Made by a program: the position numbers and the translations under genes. Of a DNA stretch of 64,000 nt, positions 1 to 11,800 are shown piece by piece. Numbering within the stretch: position 1 is the first letter of the stretch; the number at the start of each line of letters is the position of its first letter. The notes beneath the pieces were generated by a model. It did not search any database, was not told the origin of the DNA, and was given only the letters and a program-made list of their open reading frames with translations. This stretch comes from Monosiga brevicollis MX1 (lineage: Eukaryota; Opisthokonta; Choanoflagellata; Craspedida; Salpingoecidae), in contig NW_001865039.1 of the NCBI RefSeq assembly GCF_000002865.3, positions 657,488-721,487 on the forward strand, read 5' to 3'.

Positions 1-843
1 GAACAGGGCTTCAGTGGTGGCAATGATCCTGCCAATCGCGAGGACCTCTGGCGCTCAGGCTATCAAACGTCAAACGCCATCTTCACGTTCGTGAATCGCG
101 CCTGCGGGGTGCCTGATGTATCCAAATGAAGCACAGCAGTGCACACACCATGCTGCGAGGCTATAAACTGAAATTTGCATGCGCACTCCTTTGCTGGGCT
201 CTCACGAGTCGGGTTGCCTGTGGTAGGCTGTTGACGGTGCTGACTACCTATCGAAACACCTTACCGGATAGCTTCTTTCAGGCCGAGCAGCTGGAGCGCT
301 ACGTGATGGATGATCTCTACGTCTTTGTGCGTGGTCAGGTATGTGGTCATGCAGAATAGAGTTGTCTGTTCTGCCTCAGCCAGCCACTTCTACTCTGGGG
401 CCAGAAGCGTAGCAGATTGAGCTTGCTTTTGTTCTTCGAGCCTAACGGGGCATCCATCGCTTTGCCTGTTGTACATGCTGTTCTGCTAGGTGATCGTGGC
501 CACCACAAACGGTGGAAATGGCCACAGCACTAGTGCATCAGTGCCTGATCTTCCCTTTGCCAATGGTACACGACTGATTGATATTGTGGCAGGCAAGGAT
601 GCTATCACGGTCAACAACGGCACCGCTGATATCGTCATTGATGACGGTGCGTGTGTCGAGTTGTGTCTTGCGCCCTCCCCTGTTCGTCCACGACCGTTGC
701 TTTGTTATGGCCCCTCGGTGTAGGTCACACCCGAGTCACTGACCCATTGTCATTGTGGCGTGGTACAATGTTCCCCAGGCCTGCCGCGTGTGTTTGTCCT
801 GGAGAATACTACTCTGGCACTGTGGCCGAGCAGCAACGCTTAG
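1..843 (+). CDS. Alpha-amylase (GH13), C-terminal exons, partial
   Basis: This is the 3' end of a gene that begins before the window. Exons are 1-108, 282-338, 490-646 and 779-843, and all phases close to a TAG stop at 841-843. The first exon encodes the conserved end of the GH13 catalytic barrel: the signature G-G-N-D-P-A-N-R-E followed by LW.SGY matches fungal- and animal-type alpha-amylases. The later exons form a short beta-rich C-terminal domain with several N-glycosylation-type sites (for example NGT, NNT), as expected of a secreted enzyme that cleaves alpha-1,4 glucan bonds. The catalytic Asp/Glu residues would lie upstream, outside the window, so activity cannot be judged. The family call is firm; the substrate is inferred. 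Confidence 0.85.
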
Positions 844-919
844 GCTCAAGCTCTTTGTTATCCTAGTGTAGCTCTGGTATCCGCAGCAAGGAGCCAAGAC
901 CTGCCAAATGCGTGCCTGC

Positions 920-3900
920 TCAAGACTTAAGGGCTCGCGTCAACTTCTCACCTTGCCGTGCCCCGACCTCCTTGGATTTATACTTTTGACATGTTGATGG
1001 CCGACGATGCAATTGACATCCTCTCAATTTATCGTCCTGGTATGCGAGTCGGCTCGGCCGGAGGCACCCGCACAACACCAATGCTCCTTCATTAGACAGG
1101 AGCAGCGCGACGGTTACGGAGGATGTCTCGCGCGACATCTATCGCTGAATCTCCAATTGGCCAGTCCGCCTGGCAAATGTATCCGCGTAGCTGGGCAGTC
1201 GAACTCTGCACCCCTTGCACCACAAACGATCGGGGGGCTTGCCGTTGACCCAGCCCACTCGAGGCGGGCAACAGTGCATCTCCCGATTTGAACCCCCGCG
1301 CTCGCTGTGCTGGATTGGTTCGTGTAGTGGGCCTGCTTGAACGCCCTTCGGTCTGTTTGGCTTCAGCCACAACGTCCGGGTCTTGGCTGGGCGCAGGCGC
1401 TCCTTCAGTCCGCACAGCAAAGGCCATAAGACACTCCCTGTACTGAATGGTCCGGCCAGTACCTCGAAAGGGCACATGACACTTGATCCTGCTTGGTGAT
1501 ACGGGCGGGCTATGTAGTCTCGATGCCTCGGTCGGCTGCACATCGGCCATATCCTGGCAGGCAGATTGGAAGCGCCGTAGTACCTATGTAGCCAGGCACC
1601 GTGTGAAGAAAGATTGAGCCTGTTGCGAAGCGTTTCCTTTTTTCTCCGGGCAAGGAGGTGTTTGGAGTGTGTGTGATCAGGACGTGTACCTCAAGCTGAA
1701 GCGGCGAACGGGCTGCGTGGAATTGTTGCGTCTCTGAAGTGACCAATAGGTCATGCTTCGTGTCATGTAGTGCGTAGTGCAAAAGCTTGGGCCCCTGTGC
1801 TGCGGCCAACACACCGGGCGCGTTCAATATCTACATCGCCATCAGATTGAAGGATCAGCGCTGGCAAATGATTCTGTTCAAGTCACGCGCCAGGAATGAG
1901 ACTCTTTTTTTTGACGAGCACGGAGGTTTACGTACATGGGTTTCAAGATGACGAGTGCTGCGCTTTACCAAGCGTTTGACCAGGCTTTTACGCTCGCGCT
2001 GCGAGGCATGCATGACCAAGCTCAATGTTAAAGGGCTGTGTGATACGTATGGCAGGGAAGAGATGCAACTTCGACTCACCTCGCCGACGGGCGTGGCAAA
2101 TGCACTTGTTGTGCGCGAAGAAAGCAATGAATCACCATCGGAAGGTGATAACACGGTCTGCGACGCAAGCCTGAACAGGCCTGCTGGCTCCGGTGAATTC
2201 AGCATCGTGCTTGAGTGGGTGGCTTCAGGGGCATTTGCATCAACAACGGCCTGTAGCTCGGGCTTTTTGGGCTTCATCAAGCGTAGGCGAATCAACACCC
2301 GCAGGGTAAGATGGGTCTTGGCCAAGATTGCTTCCAGCATGAGCCAGGCTGCACTTACTCGAAACAAGTGCTCGTCCACCGCTTCAAGAAATTTGCCGCG
2401 CTTCAGGTCATCCAAGGCCCTCTCCATTGCTGGCGCACGCGACAAATCTATCTCGTTCCCAACAAAGCGATAAGGCGGACAAGGGTGAGCCTGTCTTTGC
2501 AATTCAAGTGGACTCGAGCGCAGGCTCGCGTTAATCATGGCGAGGAGATGCATGCGTAAAAGGCAACCAACGCAAGACTACTCGAGCAACACATGGATCA
2601 AGACAACCACTCGGAAGCCCACCTAGTGCGGGCGAGTCGGCCAGTGTATGCTGCACCAGCACAATAGCAAAGGTACCGTCCAAGTGGACGAGCCAGGACT
2701 CCCCGGGTTGGAGACCCGGTAGCGCGATTGTCAGTCGTGGCAGGGCGAGGCGCGAGCGGGACGTGGTACTGAGAATATGCAGGTGGGCCAAGACCGTGCC
2801 AAGCCTTTGTTCACAGGTCCGGCTCAATGTGCTGCAAAGTCAAGTTCCACGTGTTTTCATGAGCACCTTGGTGCGGTCACCACAGCTCTCAACACATGGG
2901 GCTGGGCTGACCTCTGAAGCAGGAGAGAACGATGAATGCACGCGACCCCGGTGATGGATGACACAACGCCATCAAAGTTGTGATAGCACTGAGACAATGC
3001 TCGCGTAAGTTGTGCCTTCAGTGCTGAAGGCAAGCTTGCAGCTTGGCCCCAAGGCAAACTACTCACGGCCACGGGTAGGATTGAGTCAAGTTTTAGCATC
3101 GCATCAAACAATCCGAGCCAACACGGTTGTTTCTTACCGTGAGCATAGCATGCCATCGCCGCCGAACGTTTGGTGCCCAACAGTGTCTGGGTCTAATCGT
3201 GCCAACGCGTCATCGGCCAATTGTAGAAAGAGCAAGTAAAGGTGCTGTGTCAAAAGTGCTTGGCCTTGTTCATTCAAGAGCAAAGTCTAGGGGGTGATAG
3301 CACGTCGACAGACGCCCAGCGCCAGTTATCAGCAAAGCACTCTTCAAAATCAACACAAGCCTGCTGCTTCTGGCCAAGCTCAATCCGGGGCAGTTGAGCA
3401 TCGACTAGTGACATACCTCAATAGATCCATGCAGTTGGGCGATGACTGAGCAAAAGTCTCGCTGTCGCGCAACAAGGTGTGCCAGGCTGATGACGGACGC
3501 TTCGACGACGAACACAAGAAAATAATCCTTGCTTAGAGGCAGGAAGCTCGCGCGCAACAGTACCCCATCGATCTGAAGCTGAGTGCTGAGAACCTACATC
3601 AGAGTATCGTGCAGGTGAGGCGTTAGTGTTTTTGAGGCTCGAACCCTTTGCTCGATGAAAACGAAAGGGTCGTCGCAACAAACCTCATCATGCGTCACGC
3701 TTTTGCTCAAATGATCAATCAGAGTCGTAAAGAGACCTTGGAGTTGCTCGACCCGCTCAGTAATGCGCTGACTCCACGCGGGCTGTGGCTCCTATTACCA
3801 TTCGAGGGTGAGTGGCCTTGTGCTAGTGGACGCACTGAAATTGGCCTCGAAAGCTCGCGGCCAGTAATGAAAAAGAAAAAAAAAAAGTTGATGGAGATGC

Positions 3901-6711
3901 AAACTGCCCGTCTTGTGCAACTCACGCCGAGAGTGGGCTGGCTGTAATGAAAGGTCAGATCGACTTCATGCTTTCGGGCTTCCGAAGGCAGCCGCACTAA
4001 TAAAGCATCGTGAAAAAACTCTGGCAAAACCTCGGCAACGGGTGATTGTCCTAGACGCATGAGCTGCGCCAGTCGAAGGAGTGCCGAAGCTGAAACATGC
4101 AAAGGACAAAACAGCTCCAAGTCAGACAGTGGATAATTTGAATCATGCCGGCGAAGCATGGCGAGTTGCTTTGGAGGTATCCCACTGACCAGGCGGGCTC
4201 GTTGCTAGCACGGCGGAAACTAGTTCTTCCTCCTTAACTTGTGCCCTAGAAGGCGGATAAGTTCATGCCGTGGGTGAGCGACGTGGTCAAAGAGAGCTTG
4301 CAATCATAGGAACGCAGGTTCCGTTCCACCGCACTGTTGTTGCGTGCTTTGAGATCAAATTCATTACCGGTGTAGAAACGTATCGCCAGGTAGCACGTGG
4401 GGCGATGCAAGTTCTGCCGCCAGGTCTTCATCCACGAAAGAAAGACATTCAGGGGTGCTGCAAGGGTACCGTGCCAGCCGTGATCCGGGCTCGCACGGCT
4501 AAAGGAAAAAAAAAAAAAAAAATGAGCTCAATATTTTGAAGTGAGCCTTGCGCATTTGGAGCGCCCAGTCGCTCACCAAGTCAAGACGCCATGTGCAAAT
4601 GAGGGGGCGTGGTTGGGCATCAGCCAGAATAGTATTGTCCCCGCGCCAATGTGTCATGAACACGGCTGATGGAGACATTTTGGGATCAGTCGGTAGCATC
4701 GTGGTCGGCTGGGCAATCTGCGTGTCGCCATGCTGGCGTACGGCAGCTATGGCAGCAAAAAGCAGCTCATTTCCATCACGTCGATGCAGGTGTTTCCCAA
4801 GCTAAGTAGCACGGCACAGTGTGAGCTGTCAATGAAAGGCACAGACGGAGCTGAGATCTGGTCTCGGCCGAGTAGCAAGCGCTCACCTCGATGCTATGCC
4901 GCTGCTTGGAGTAGTCTTGAGAATCTGTTGAGCTTGGGTCCAGCGAGGTTGTGGGGCCATGGCGCAGCTCTGGCTCAATAATGGTGGGAAGGGGTGGAAT
5001 CTCGCTTGCCTTTGAAAAGGCTGGAGTACATAACACAAGGTGAGATGGCAGTCCGCTTCGATAAGTCAAAGAAGTCAACAATCGCTCAACAAAGCAAAGC
5101 CCAGGGTCAAGCCAAGAACATAGATCCTCAGGCCACGGGCCCGATGTCTCCTCCCGTGCGCAGCGTACCCGTTTGTAAAGGAGTTGCATCATCAAGCTCT
5201 ACGCTTGGCTCGGGTTCGGCGGATGCGACCTCGCCTGCAAAAGTTGGCACCTCCGTTGGGTCTGACTCGGCCGTGTTCTCCCCAAGAAGATCAAAGTCCT
5301 CCCACGCATCATCACTAAAGCTGACGGTGCGTGTGCGTGTCCGGTCGCCCCGATGTATCCCTGGTGCATCGTCTTGAGCTGTGTCGATCGAATCGGCCTG
5401 ATGCTGGCCGAGAGTATCAGAAGTCGGGGTAGCAGCTGAACCATGTTGCTCTGGCTCGGGTTGAGTAGGCGCGAGCGGCGGTCGTCCAAAATCCAGGACA
5501 GACTGCTTCGTTACTTGAGAAGATCTATCTTCTCCCTCGCGCACTTCACTGCCGGAAAAGACATCCAAGCTATCTGTTTCACCGCCTTCATCATCTGACA
5601 AATCAGCCAGGAGGGCAACCGCAGCAAGGAGGCCCTGACTGGACAGGGTCTTGCTGGTACTGGCAGCAGGCGAGAGGAGATCGGTTGATGCGGCGCGGCG
5701 CGGGTGGGTACGACTGCTGGCAGTGCCCGGCAGCGAGGAGGTAGAGTGGCGCTTGCGGGGGGCTTGATCGACGGTGCTGTCACTGGCTACGGATGGACTG
5801 CGCGCAGTGCCGTCATAGCTCCAATCTGATCCCAATGGGAGGCGCGGTCGAGCAGAAAAGATGTCACTGCCGCTGTCGCCACGACTCAAGGTTAGTGAGG
5901 CTCTAGCTGAGGACACGCGTGAGTTTGAGTGTGGTGACGTCGAGGTGACTGTTGATGCGCCATCGACGCCAAAGGTGGTGATGCGCTGCGCGTTTCGGCC
6001 GCGCGGCGAGTTGGAACGAGGGCTGAGGGGACGGATGTTCCCACTGGTGCGAAGAGACGGTCGACCAGGCGAGCGAGTTGAACGGGTTGAACGAGTCGGC
6101 GATGGAGTTGTAACTACACGGCAAAGCGTGTGAAAGAACCACGGGTTGAACATGAGTAGAGGCGACAAAGGAGGGGGTTGTGCACGTGAAGCGAGCAAGC
6201 GCGAGAGATACATACAAGTCAGCGAGCTAAGATTGCCCATGCTGTTGGATGCGCGTAGTTGTTCGCTTATGGGAGGACGGTGAAGCGAGCGGCCTCGCTC
6301 GAATTCTGGAGGTAGGTGGGCAACCATTGGGGGCATCTGATCAAAGAAGCTGGGCTGTCGCTCAACGGCTGGCGAGTCGTGGGCGAAGAGGTGCGTGGGC
6401 ATGGGCAACTTCTGCACCCCACTTGCGCGAGCCTGATTTGGGCTTGCCGTAGCAGAGCGCGTGCGGGTGAGCCCACCGATATCGGGGCCCATCATGTAGG
6501 AAGAGCGCTGGCTACTGACGCGGGGGCTGCCCGTCGGTTCGATCGCGATGTAGGAAGATCGTTGGCTGCTGCTACGCGGGCTAGGTGTGCTGCCCCCTGC
6601 CGTATTGGCACTCGCACCGATGCGTACGCCGCCACTGGAAGCATTCTTAAACGCAGCATCCGACTCGTGGACGAGGGCCTCCAAGGCCAGCATGTCCAGG
6701 CGACGCGACAT
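920..6711 (-). CDS. Large unrecognised gene with a serine-rich disordered N-terminal half
   Basis: The start is taken as the ATG at 6711, reading MSRRLDML. The first long exons cover 6711-6216 and 6113 to about 5169, joined in frame across a GT-AG intron at 6114-6215. They encode about 480 residues rich in Ser, Arg and Pro, with repeats such as SSQRSSY and RSTRSTRS, followed by acidic patches (LSDDEGGETD, DDAWEDFDLLGE). This looks disordered and heavily phosphorylated. Downstream on the same strand are further open stretches flanked by plausible splice sites near 4810-4580, 4470-4370, 4130-3950, 3180-2990, 2820-2660, 2480-1950, 1820-1700 and 1550-920. They encode helical, leucine-rich sequence. 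I do not recognise a family. Several exon phases between 5170 and 4600 could not be settled, so this could be two genes. The stop near 920 is tentative. Confidence 0.5.
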
Positions 6712-6873
6712 GATGCGCCGTTATTGTCACCACCACGAAAGCCACGGGCAAATTCCCCCCCAGGGACTGCGCACACGCGACTTGAGTCGGGTGCGCTGTC
6801 TGGGTGGGTTCTCAAGCCGGTTTACACGTGATCCTAGCTGGCACCGATTCCCACATCGCTAAAGTATCAGCTA

Positions 6874-7179
6874 TCATGAGCAGAGACCGAGGGGCAAGAG
6901 TAGGACGGGACTGGCCAGTCGCTCAGTTCTCAGCTGCGTTTCGATCAGATCGCCTGCCTTGAACAAGCCTCCTAGCTGCACCAGGAGGGGATGGCGGAGC
7001 CTGACGAGCCCGTGGACTTGACCATCCAGTAAAACTAAAGAGATCAGAGGAACAAACCCACCAGGAGCACCAGTTCCCCTTGACCCGCATTCACCACACG
7101 ATAGAGGCCAGCGGCGCGATACCTGATCTCCGAGACCACCGTCAATTGTCGCCACAAAACAAGGCAAAGTCAGCCACAA
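6874..7179 (-). CDS. Small hypothetical reading frame, uncertain
   Basis: This open frame of about 100 codons ends at 6874, between the serine-rich gene and the sulfotransferase. Its second half (LLDGQVHGLVRLRHPLL, then KAGDLIETQL) has an alternating hydrophobic pattern that resembles a small beta-barrel, but I cannot name a family. No ATG opens the frame, so an upstream exon or a short intron would be needed. A GTATCG donor-like site lies inside it. It may be a small gene read away from the sulfotransferase, or the first exon of the large minus-strand gene. Confidence 0.25.
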   Translation of the reverse strand: MWLTLPCFVATIDGGLGDQVSRRWPLSCGECGSRGTGAPGGFVPLISLVLLDGQVHGLVRLRHPLLVQLGGLFKAGDLIETQLRTERLASPVLLLPLGLCS

Positions 7180-7217
7180 CGACTACCAAGTGTAACATGG
7201 CGTTGCTTTTTATCTGA

Positions 7218-7220
<3 letters not shown>

Positions 7221-7256
<36 letters not shown>

Positions 7257-7263
7257 TGTGTTG
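7221..7263. repeat. (GT)n microsatellite
   Basis: A run of about 20 GT units, interrupted once or twice, ends some 25 bases before the ATG of the sulfotransferase at 7289. It would lie in the 5' leader or proximal promoter of that gene. Confidence 0.9.
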
Positions 7264-7288
7264 TGTTTCATTTCTGTCGGCTGCAAGG

Positions 7289-8521
7289 ATGGCAGCAGGG
7301 ATCCTCGCCGTGGTTTTCGCGCTGATTCTGGTCGCTGCACCGGCCCCTGAGCAGGCAGGCAAGGTGGACAGGTGTGATGATGAGGTCAAGGCTGCTCAAG
7401 TTGTGGTCACGCGCCGTCTAGATCAACTCAAGCGACATCGGTTAGTAGCGTCTCCTTCACTTGGCTCCACAGCGCTTGCTTGCATGTAAGCTTGCCAGGT
7501 CGAAACTCGCCTCTGCCTCAACATCCTTCTGCTCTGGTTATTCGCGCTCTTGACCCTGACAGGGTTGCAACACCTTCGCCCTCTGGAGCACTTTCGACTC
7601 TGTACTTCTTGCATGTCCCAAAAACCGCGGGCACATCCATGCTACATGCCTTCCTCGACGCGGTTGCCACAAGTCAGGACAATGCGGCCGACCGCTCCAT
7701 CTTGCGCTGCCATCGGCATTTGGATCTATCCAACTGCTTTATAGTCTACAATGCGACCTCAGCCACGCAGTGCACCGGTGGAAGGCCAGCGGCTTGCGGC
7801 TATGTGCTCACCCATGCTGGATTGGATGTCACCTTTGCCATGCGGCGAGATGTGCTAGCCGTGACCATTCTGCGAGATCCTGCCTCACGCCTGCTGTCCT
7901 ACTACAACTACCTCCGTCGACCAGCCAACCCGAGTGCTTTTGCACGCTGGTATAGGGCATCTCCACAGCGGGCGCTCGACAACATCATGACTGGCTACTT
8001 GGCTGGCGAGGCCATGGGTCCGGCGGGTGCACTTGTCGCGCCCGTCTGGCATCCCATTACAAACGCATCGCTCGGTTCTGCCAAACGCCACTTGATCTCG
8101 GCAATTGACCTCTGGGGGTTTCAAGAGGATTTGAATCCTTTTCTGCGCTGGCTCGCCTACCTGTGGCCACATCACAACGCCTCCAAGCACATTCATGCCA
8201 TGACAACGAGCAAGCGCTATCAGCCGCATGAGCACGGCACCCGTGGCATTGAGAGCTCAGCAATGCCAGCCCATTCTACTCCGACCAACCTGCAGATCAA
8301 GCACCTGGACGAGGTCCTTCTTTCAGAGGTCTGTGATCACATGCTTTTTGGGTTGATCGGTCAGGGTGGAGAGCAACCAGGCTGACACCGCATTTTCTCT
8401 TGGGGCCCAACCCTGCCGGTAGATTCGCCGCCGCAATGCTATCGATCACGAGTTGCTGACCTTTGCCCGTCGCGTGTATGAGGGCACACCTGCCATCAAA
8501 GACCCGACGCTGGATGTTTAA
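7289..8521 (+). CDS. Golgi-type carbohydrate sulfotransferase (heparan sulfate sulfotransferase family)
   Basis: There are three exons, 7289-7440, 7563-8328 and 8423-8521. Phases close exactly and give 338 residues. The N-terminus (MAAGILAVVFALILVAA) is a signal anchor, as expected for a type II Golgi membrane protein. The phosphate-binding loop for the sulfate donor PAPS is HVPKTAGTSM, and the second PAPS motif is VTILRDPASRLLSYYNY. Both are typical of the 2-O/6-O heparan sulfotransferase superfamily. The last exon (RRRNAIDHELLTFARRVYE) matches the usual C-terminal helix, which supports the second splice junction. The enzyme would transfer sulfate from PAPS to a sugar in the Golgi lumen. The acceptor sugar cannot be read from the sequence. 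An arylsulfatase and an exostosin fusion lie within 18 kb. Confidence 0.85.
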
Positions 8522-8822
8522 ATCGTTAAAACGCAACGTTCGTCCATCTTCTCCCTGAGATCTGCGGCAGCAGTGTACTGCATTAGCTTCAGGGTCCGCG
8601 CTTGGTGACGCACCCTTTGATTTACAGAAATGTTGCATTAGAACCCGCTGCGCGGGTAAGATAAATCCAATAATTAATTATTATGATGAATGATGATCAG
8701 TAATGATCAGGATGTTGTGAAACACAACGGCAATCTCTGGAAAGCCTCGACTTTGATCGTTTACAACCAATGCCTGTTTGTGGCATGACACCAGCTTGGT
8801 GTCCCTCCGCGTCATGTTCGCC

Positions 8823-11800
8823 TCAAAGCCGACTCTCGCTTTGATTCGTGTCCTCTAATGTCGGGCTTGGGCTCAATATTAAGCGTGGGGTTGCCTGAGA
8901 AGCCGGTAAAGCAGTGGGCGTGGCAGCCGCCTGCGACACGCCCACCGCAACCCACTTGTCCTGAAGTTGGGCAAAGGTGGGGCGATGCATTGGATTCAGG
9001 TCGATGCACCATCTCATCACGCTTGCCAATGCCGGGGGGCAGTGAGCGGGCGGTTCAAAGGCGGGAGCTCGAGCTTGCATTTCCACATGGTCACCGGAAG
9101 ATCCTAGGCTAGACCTTCTCTGACGAATCAACCCCGAACTTTTGCGGGAAAGCTCCACAAGTAGTCCCATAAAAGCTGCATCGTCAAGATGGGCTAGCGG
9201 CAAATCATCTTCAAAAAGTTCGTGCATCAAAACTCCATACGCATACACATCAGTAGCTTCGTTGGCCATCTTGTCCTTGAGCATTTCCGGCGCCAGCCAC
9301 CGCAAGGGCAAGGGCCGCGAAGTCTGAATGCCTATTTGAAGACCACGGGTCGTGAGTTGTAACTGCCGCAAGTCACCTCGGATGGTTTGTCGAGAACGCA
9401 CGGTAGTATTCGGAGGCCCCTTCATGAGATACAGCTGTGGCTCGGCTCAGGCCATAGTCTGACACCTGGATATCGACCCAAGAAAATGAGCATCGTGAGA
9501 TTGGAAAAAAAAAAAAAAAATTAATAAATAAGAACAAAAGCAATGCCGCCTTGTGCATTCAAACATTGCAATTTGTCGCGATCTGACCTTGACGGAGCTA
9601 AGGTCGCCTGAAACAAGCACTGCGTCGGAGACGAACGGCGAAACAATGACATTAGGTCATAGACAATGTGCACATGGGAACATCTTCCTTCTTCCCGCCA
9701 ACCACCTTTCCTTTTGTCAACCAACAAACAATGTGATGCACATACAAACCATTGCGAGCTGCAAGGTCACGATGCACCACGCCGCAGCGCACGAGCTCAG
9801 CCATGCCGTTTGCGATGGAATGGAGAACATGGATGGACAAGTCTGTGTCAAGCGGACGTGCATGGTGGTCGTCCAGCCAATCAGCGAGGGAGCCACCATC
9901 CAGATACTCTATCACCAGGCCGGGATGGGCGTCGTCATCCACCACGTGCAGCAATTGTACCAAATTGGCATGCTTTAATTTTCGCATCGTGGTCATTTCC
10001 TGCACAAACTCGTCCTTCACTTCGGAATCGAGCAAGCGCTTGACGGCCACCAGACGCTGCTTCCGTTGATCCTCGCTGCTGATACCCTCCAACTCCATTA
10101 ACATAACCTCGCCAAAGGCACCGGCTCCCAGATTGCGCACAAACTTCAGACGTGAATAATTGATGTAAAAATTGCGCTGTGGGTTGCAGAGCTCTTCCAC
10201 ATCGACGACCAGGCGGCGAAAATCGGCCACGAGCTGCTGCGACCCCATGACAACGTCGCAGCGACGTACCACGTCTTGGACCAAACGATCGCTGGCAAAG
10301 GCATGTCCAAAAGCTACGCCGGCCTCTCGGATCACGCCTTGCAATTGAGCCAGAGCTTCACGAAAAGCTTGTGCCAACTCCGGAACGTGCTTGATGTGCA
10401 TGCCTGAAACTTTGAGCAGTCCGGCACCAACCCGACAACAGCTGAGGCTCAGACCACTCACTGCTAGACCACGGTGTGCCATGTAATCGAGCCAGGAAAG
10501 GAGCTGGGCGCATAACCATTGCCGGAGTCGAAAAACAGCCGGCGTTGGGGCCAATTGTGTCAAGATAGGAAAGTCTTGCACAACCAAAGCTTCTTCCCAC
10601 CCCTCGTCCCCATAAAGGCGCGTGTGAGAGATGACAAACTGCTGGTGGGGATGTCGCAGCTGGTTGGCAAGACGACACGAATTTGTCCAAGTGGCCGAGT
10701 CCTGGTCACGTCGAACCAAGGCCACTAAAGAGGTGTGGCTCAGCTGCGCAGCATTTGTCACAACTTGCACGGCATCAAATCCACTCGCCAGCGCCCGTCG
10801 CCGTCGCACCTGAACGGGCAAATTGGGAAAGCTCAGCTTCTCCTCATGCTCGAATGCCCACTCACATTGCAAAAGTTGCTGGTAGATGCTACGAAATGCG
10901 GGGCGCTCTTTTGGATCTGCCGCGATGCATTCAGTATAGAGCGCGGTAGCAGCCGGCAAGTTGTGCGTTTGAGGCAAGGGTGGCAGCTGTGCTTGCCGTT
11001 GTCGCATGAGCACTTGCTGGCCATCCAATCCGGCAAAAATGGGGGTGCCATTGGCCATCACCTCGTACATCAAAGCCCCATAGCTAAAAACGTCGCCGGG
11101 GTTGGTGGGATGTGGGCACAACAGAAGCTCAGGGGCAAAGTACCGCGTACTGCCCCACGTCGCTGGGTCCCACACAGGTACGATTGTATGGCTTTCCGGC
11201 TTGATAGCTAGGTCCTCTTGATCTGGCACAGTGGGTGTTGCAAAGCCGAAGAGCTTGACCAGCGGGGCATTGTTCATCACGAGGACACTTTCGGTACAGA
11301 CACGACCATGAATCAGCTTCAAATCCTCCAGAAAAGACAACCCGGCCGCCAGCTATCGGCACGATAAGCAGAAATAATGTGAGAAAGCGATCGATGAGAT
11401 GTGAACTGGCTGAATGCCGAGTGTCATGGAAACCCTCACCGCGACCATGCCACACACACATACACATACGCGCGCGCACGCGTTCGCACCTGCAATAGAA
11501 TGCTCTGCTTTTGGGCAAGCGCCAGAGGAGCCACAGAGGCCAAGTGTGCTTGCAAAGTAACTGCTGTGGCCGACCCTTCGAAAAGCAGGAGCCCAGTCTG
11601 ATCGGTGTTGGTTGTAAAGGCCTGTAGCGATAAGATGTAGGAACTGCGCTGTGTCATAGCGTGAAGCGCGGCTTGAGCCCACGCACGCTGACGGGCAGCC
11701 GGGTGAAGGTCTCTGCTGCAACGCACACACAGCGCTGGTTGTCCGCGAAATTGGCAGTGCCGGAAGGCTGAGTTTTCGATGGCTGGGCCAATATGTGTGG

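Noticed and set aside
1955-2473. Plus-strand frame of 172 codons
   Set aside because: It overlaps the better-supported minus-strand exon of the serine-rich gene and shows no domain.
9332-9465. Apparent frameshift in the receptor kinase activation loop
   Set aside because: Using the donor after TACTACC (9402) and the acceptor before GCATTCAG (9331) restores frame and gives EYYRIQTSRPLPLRW, so no frameshift is needed.
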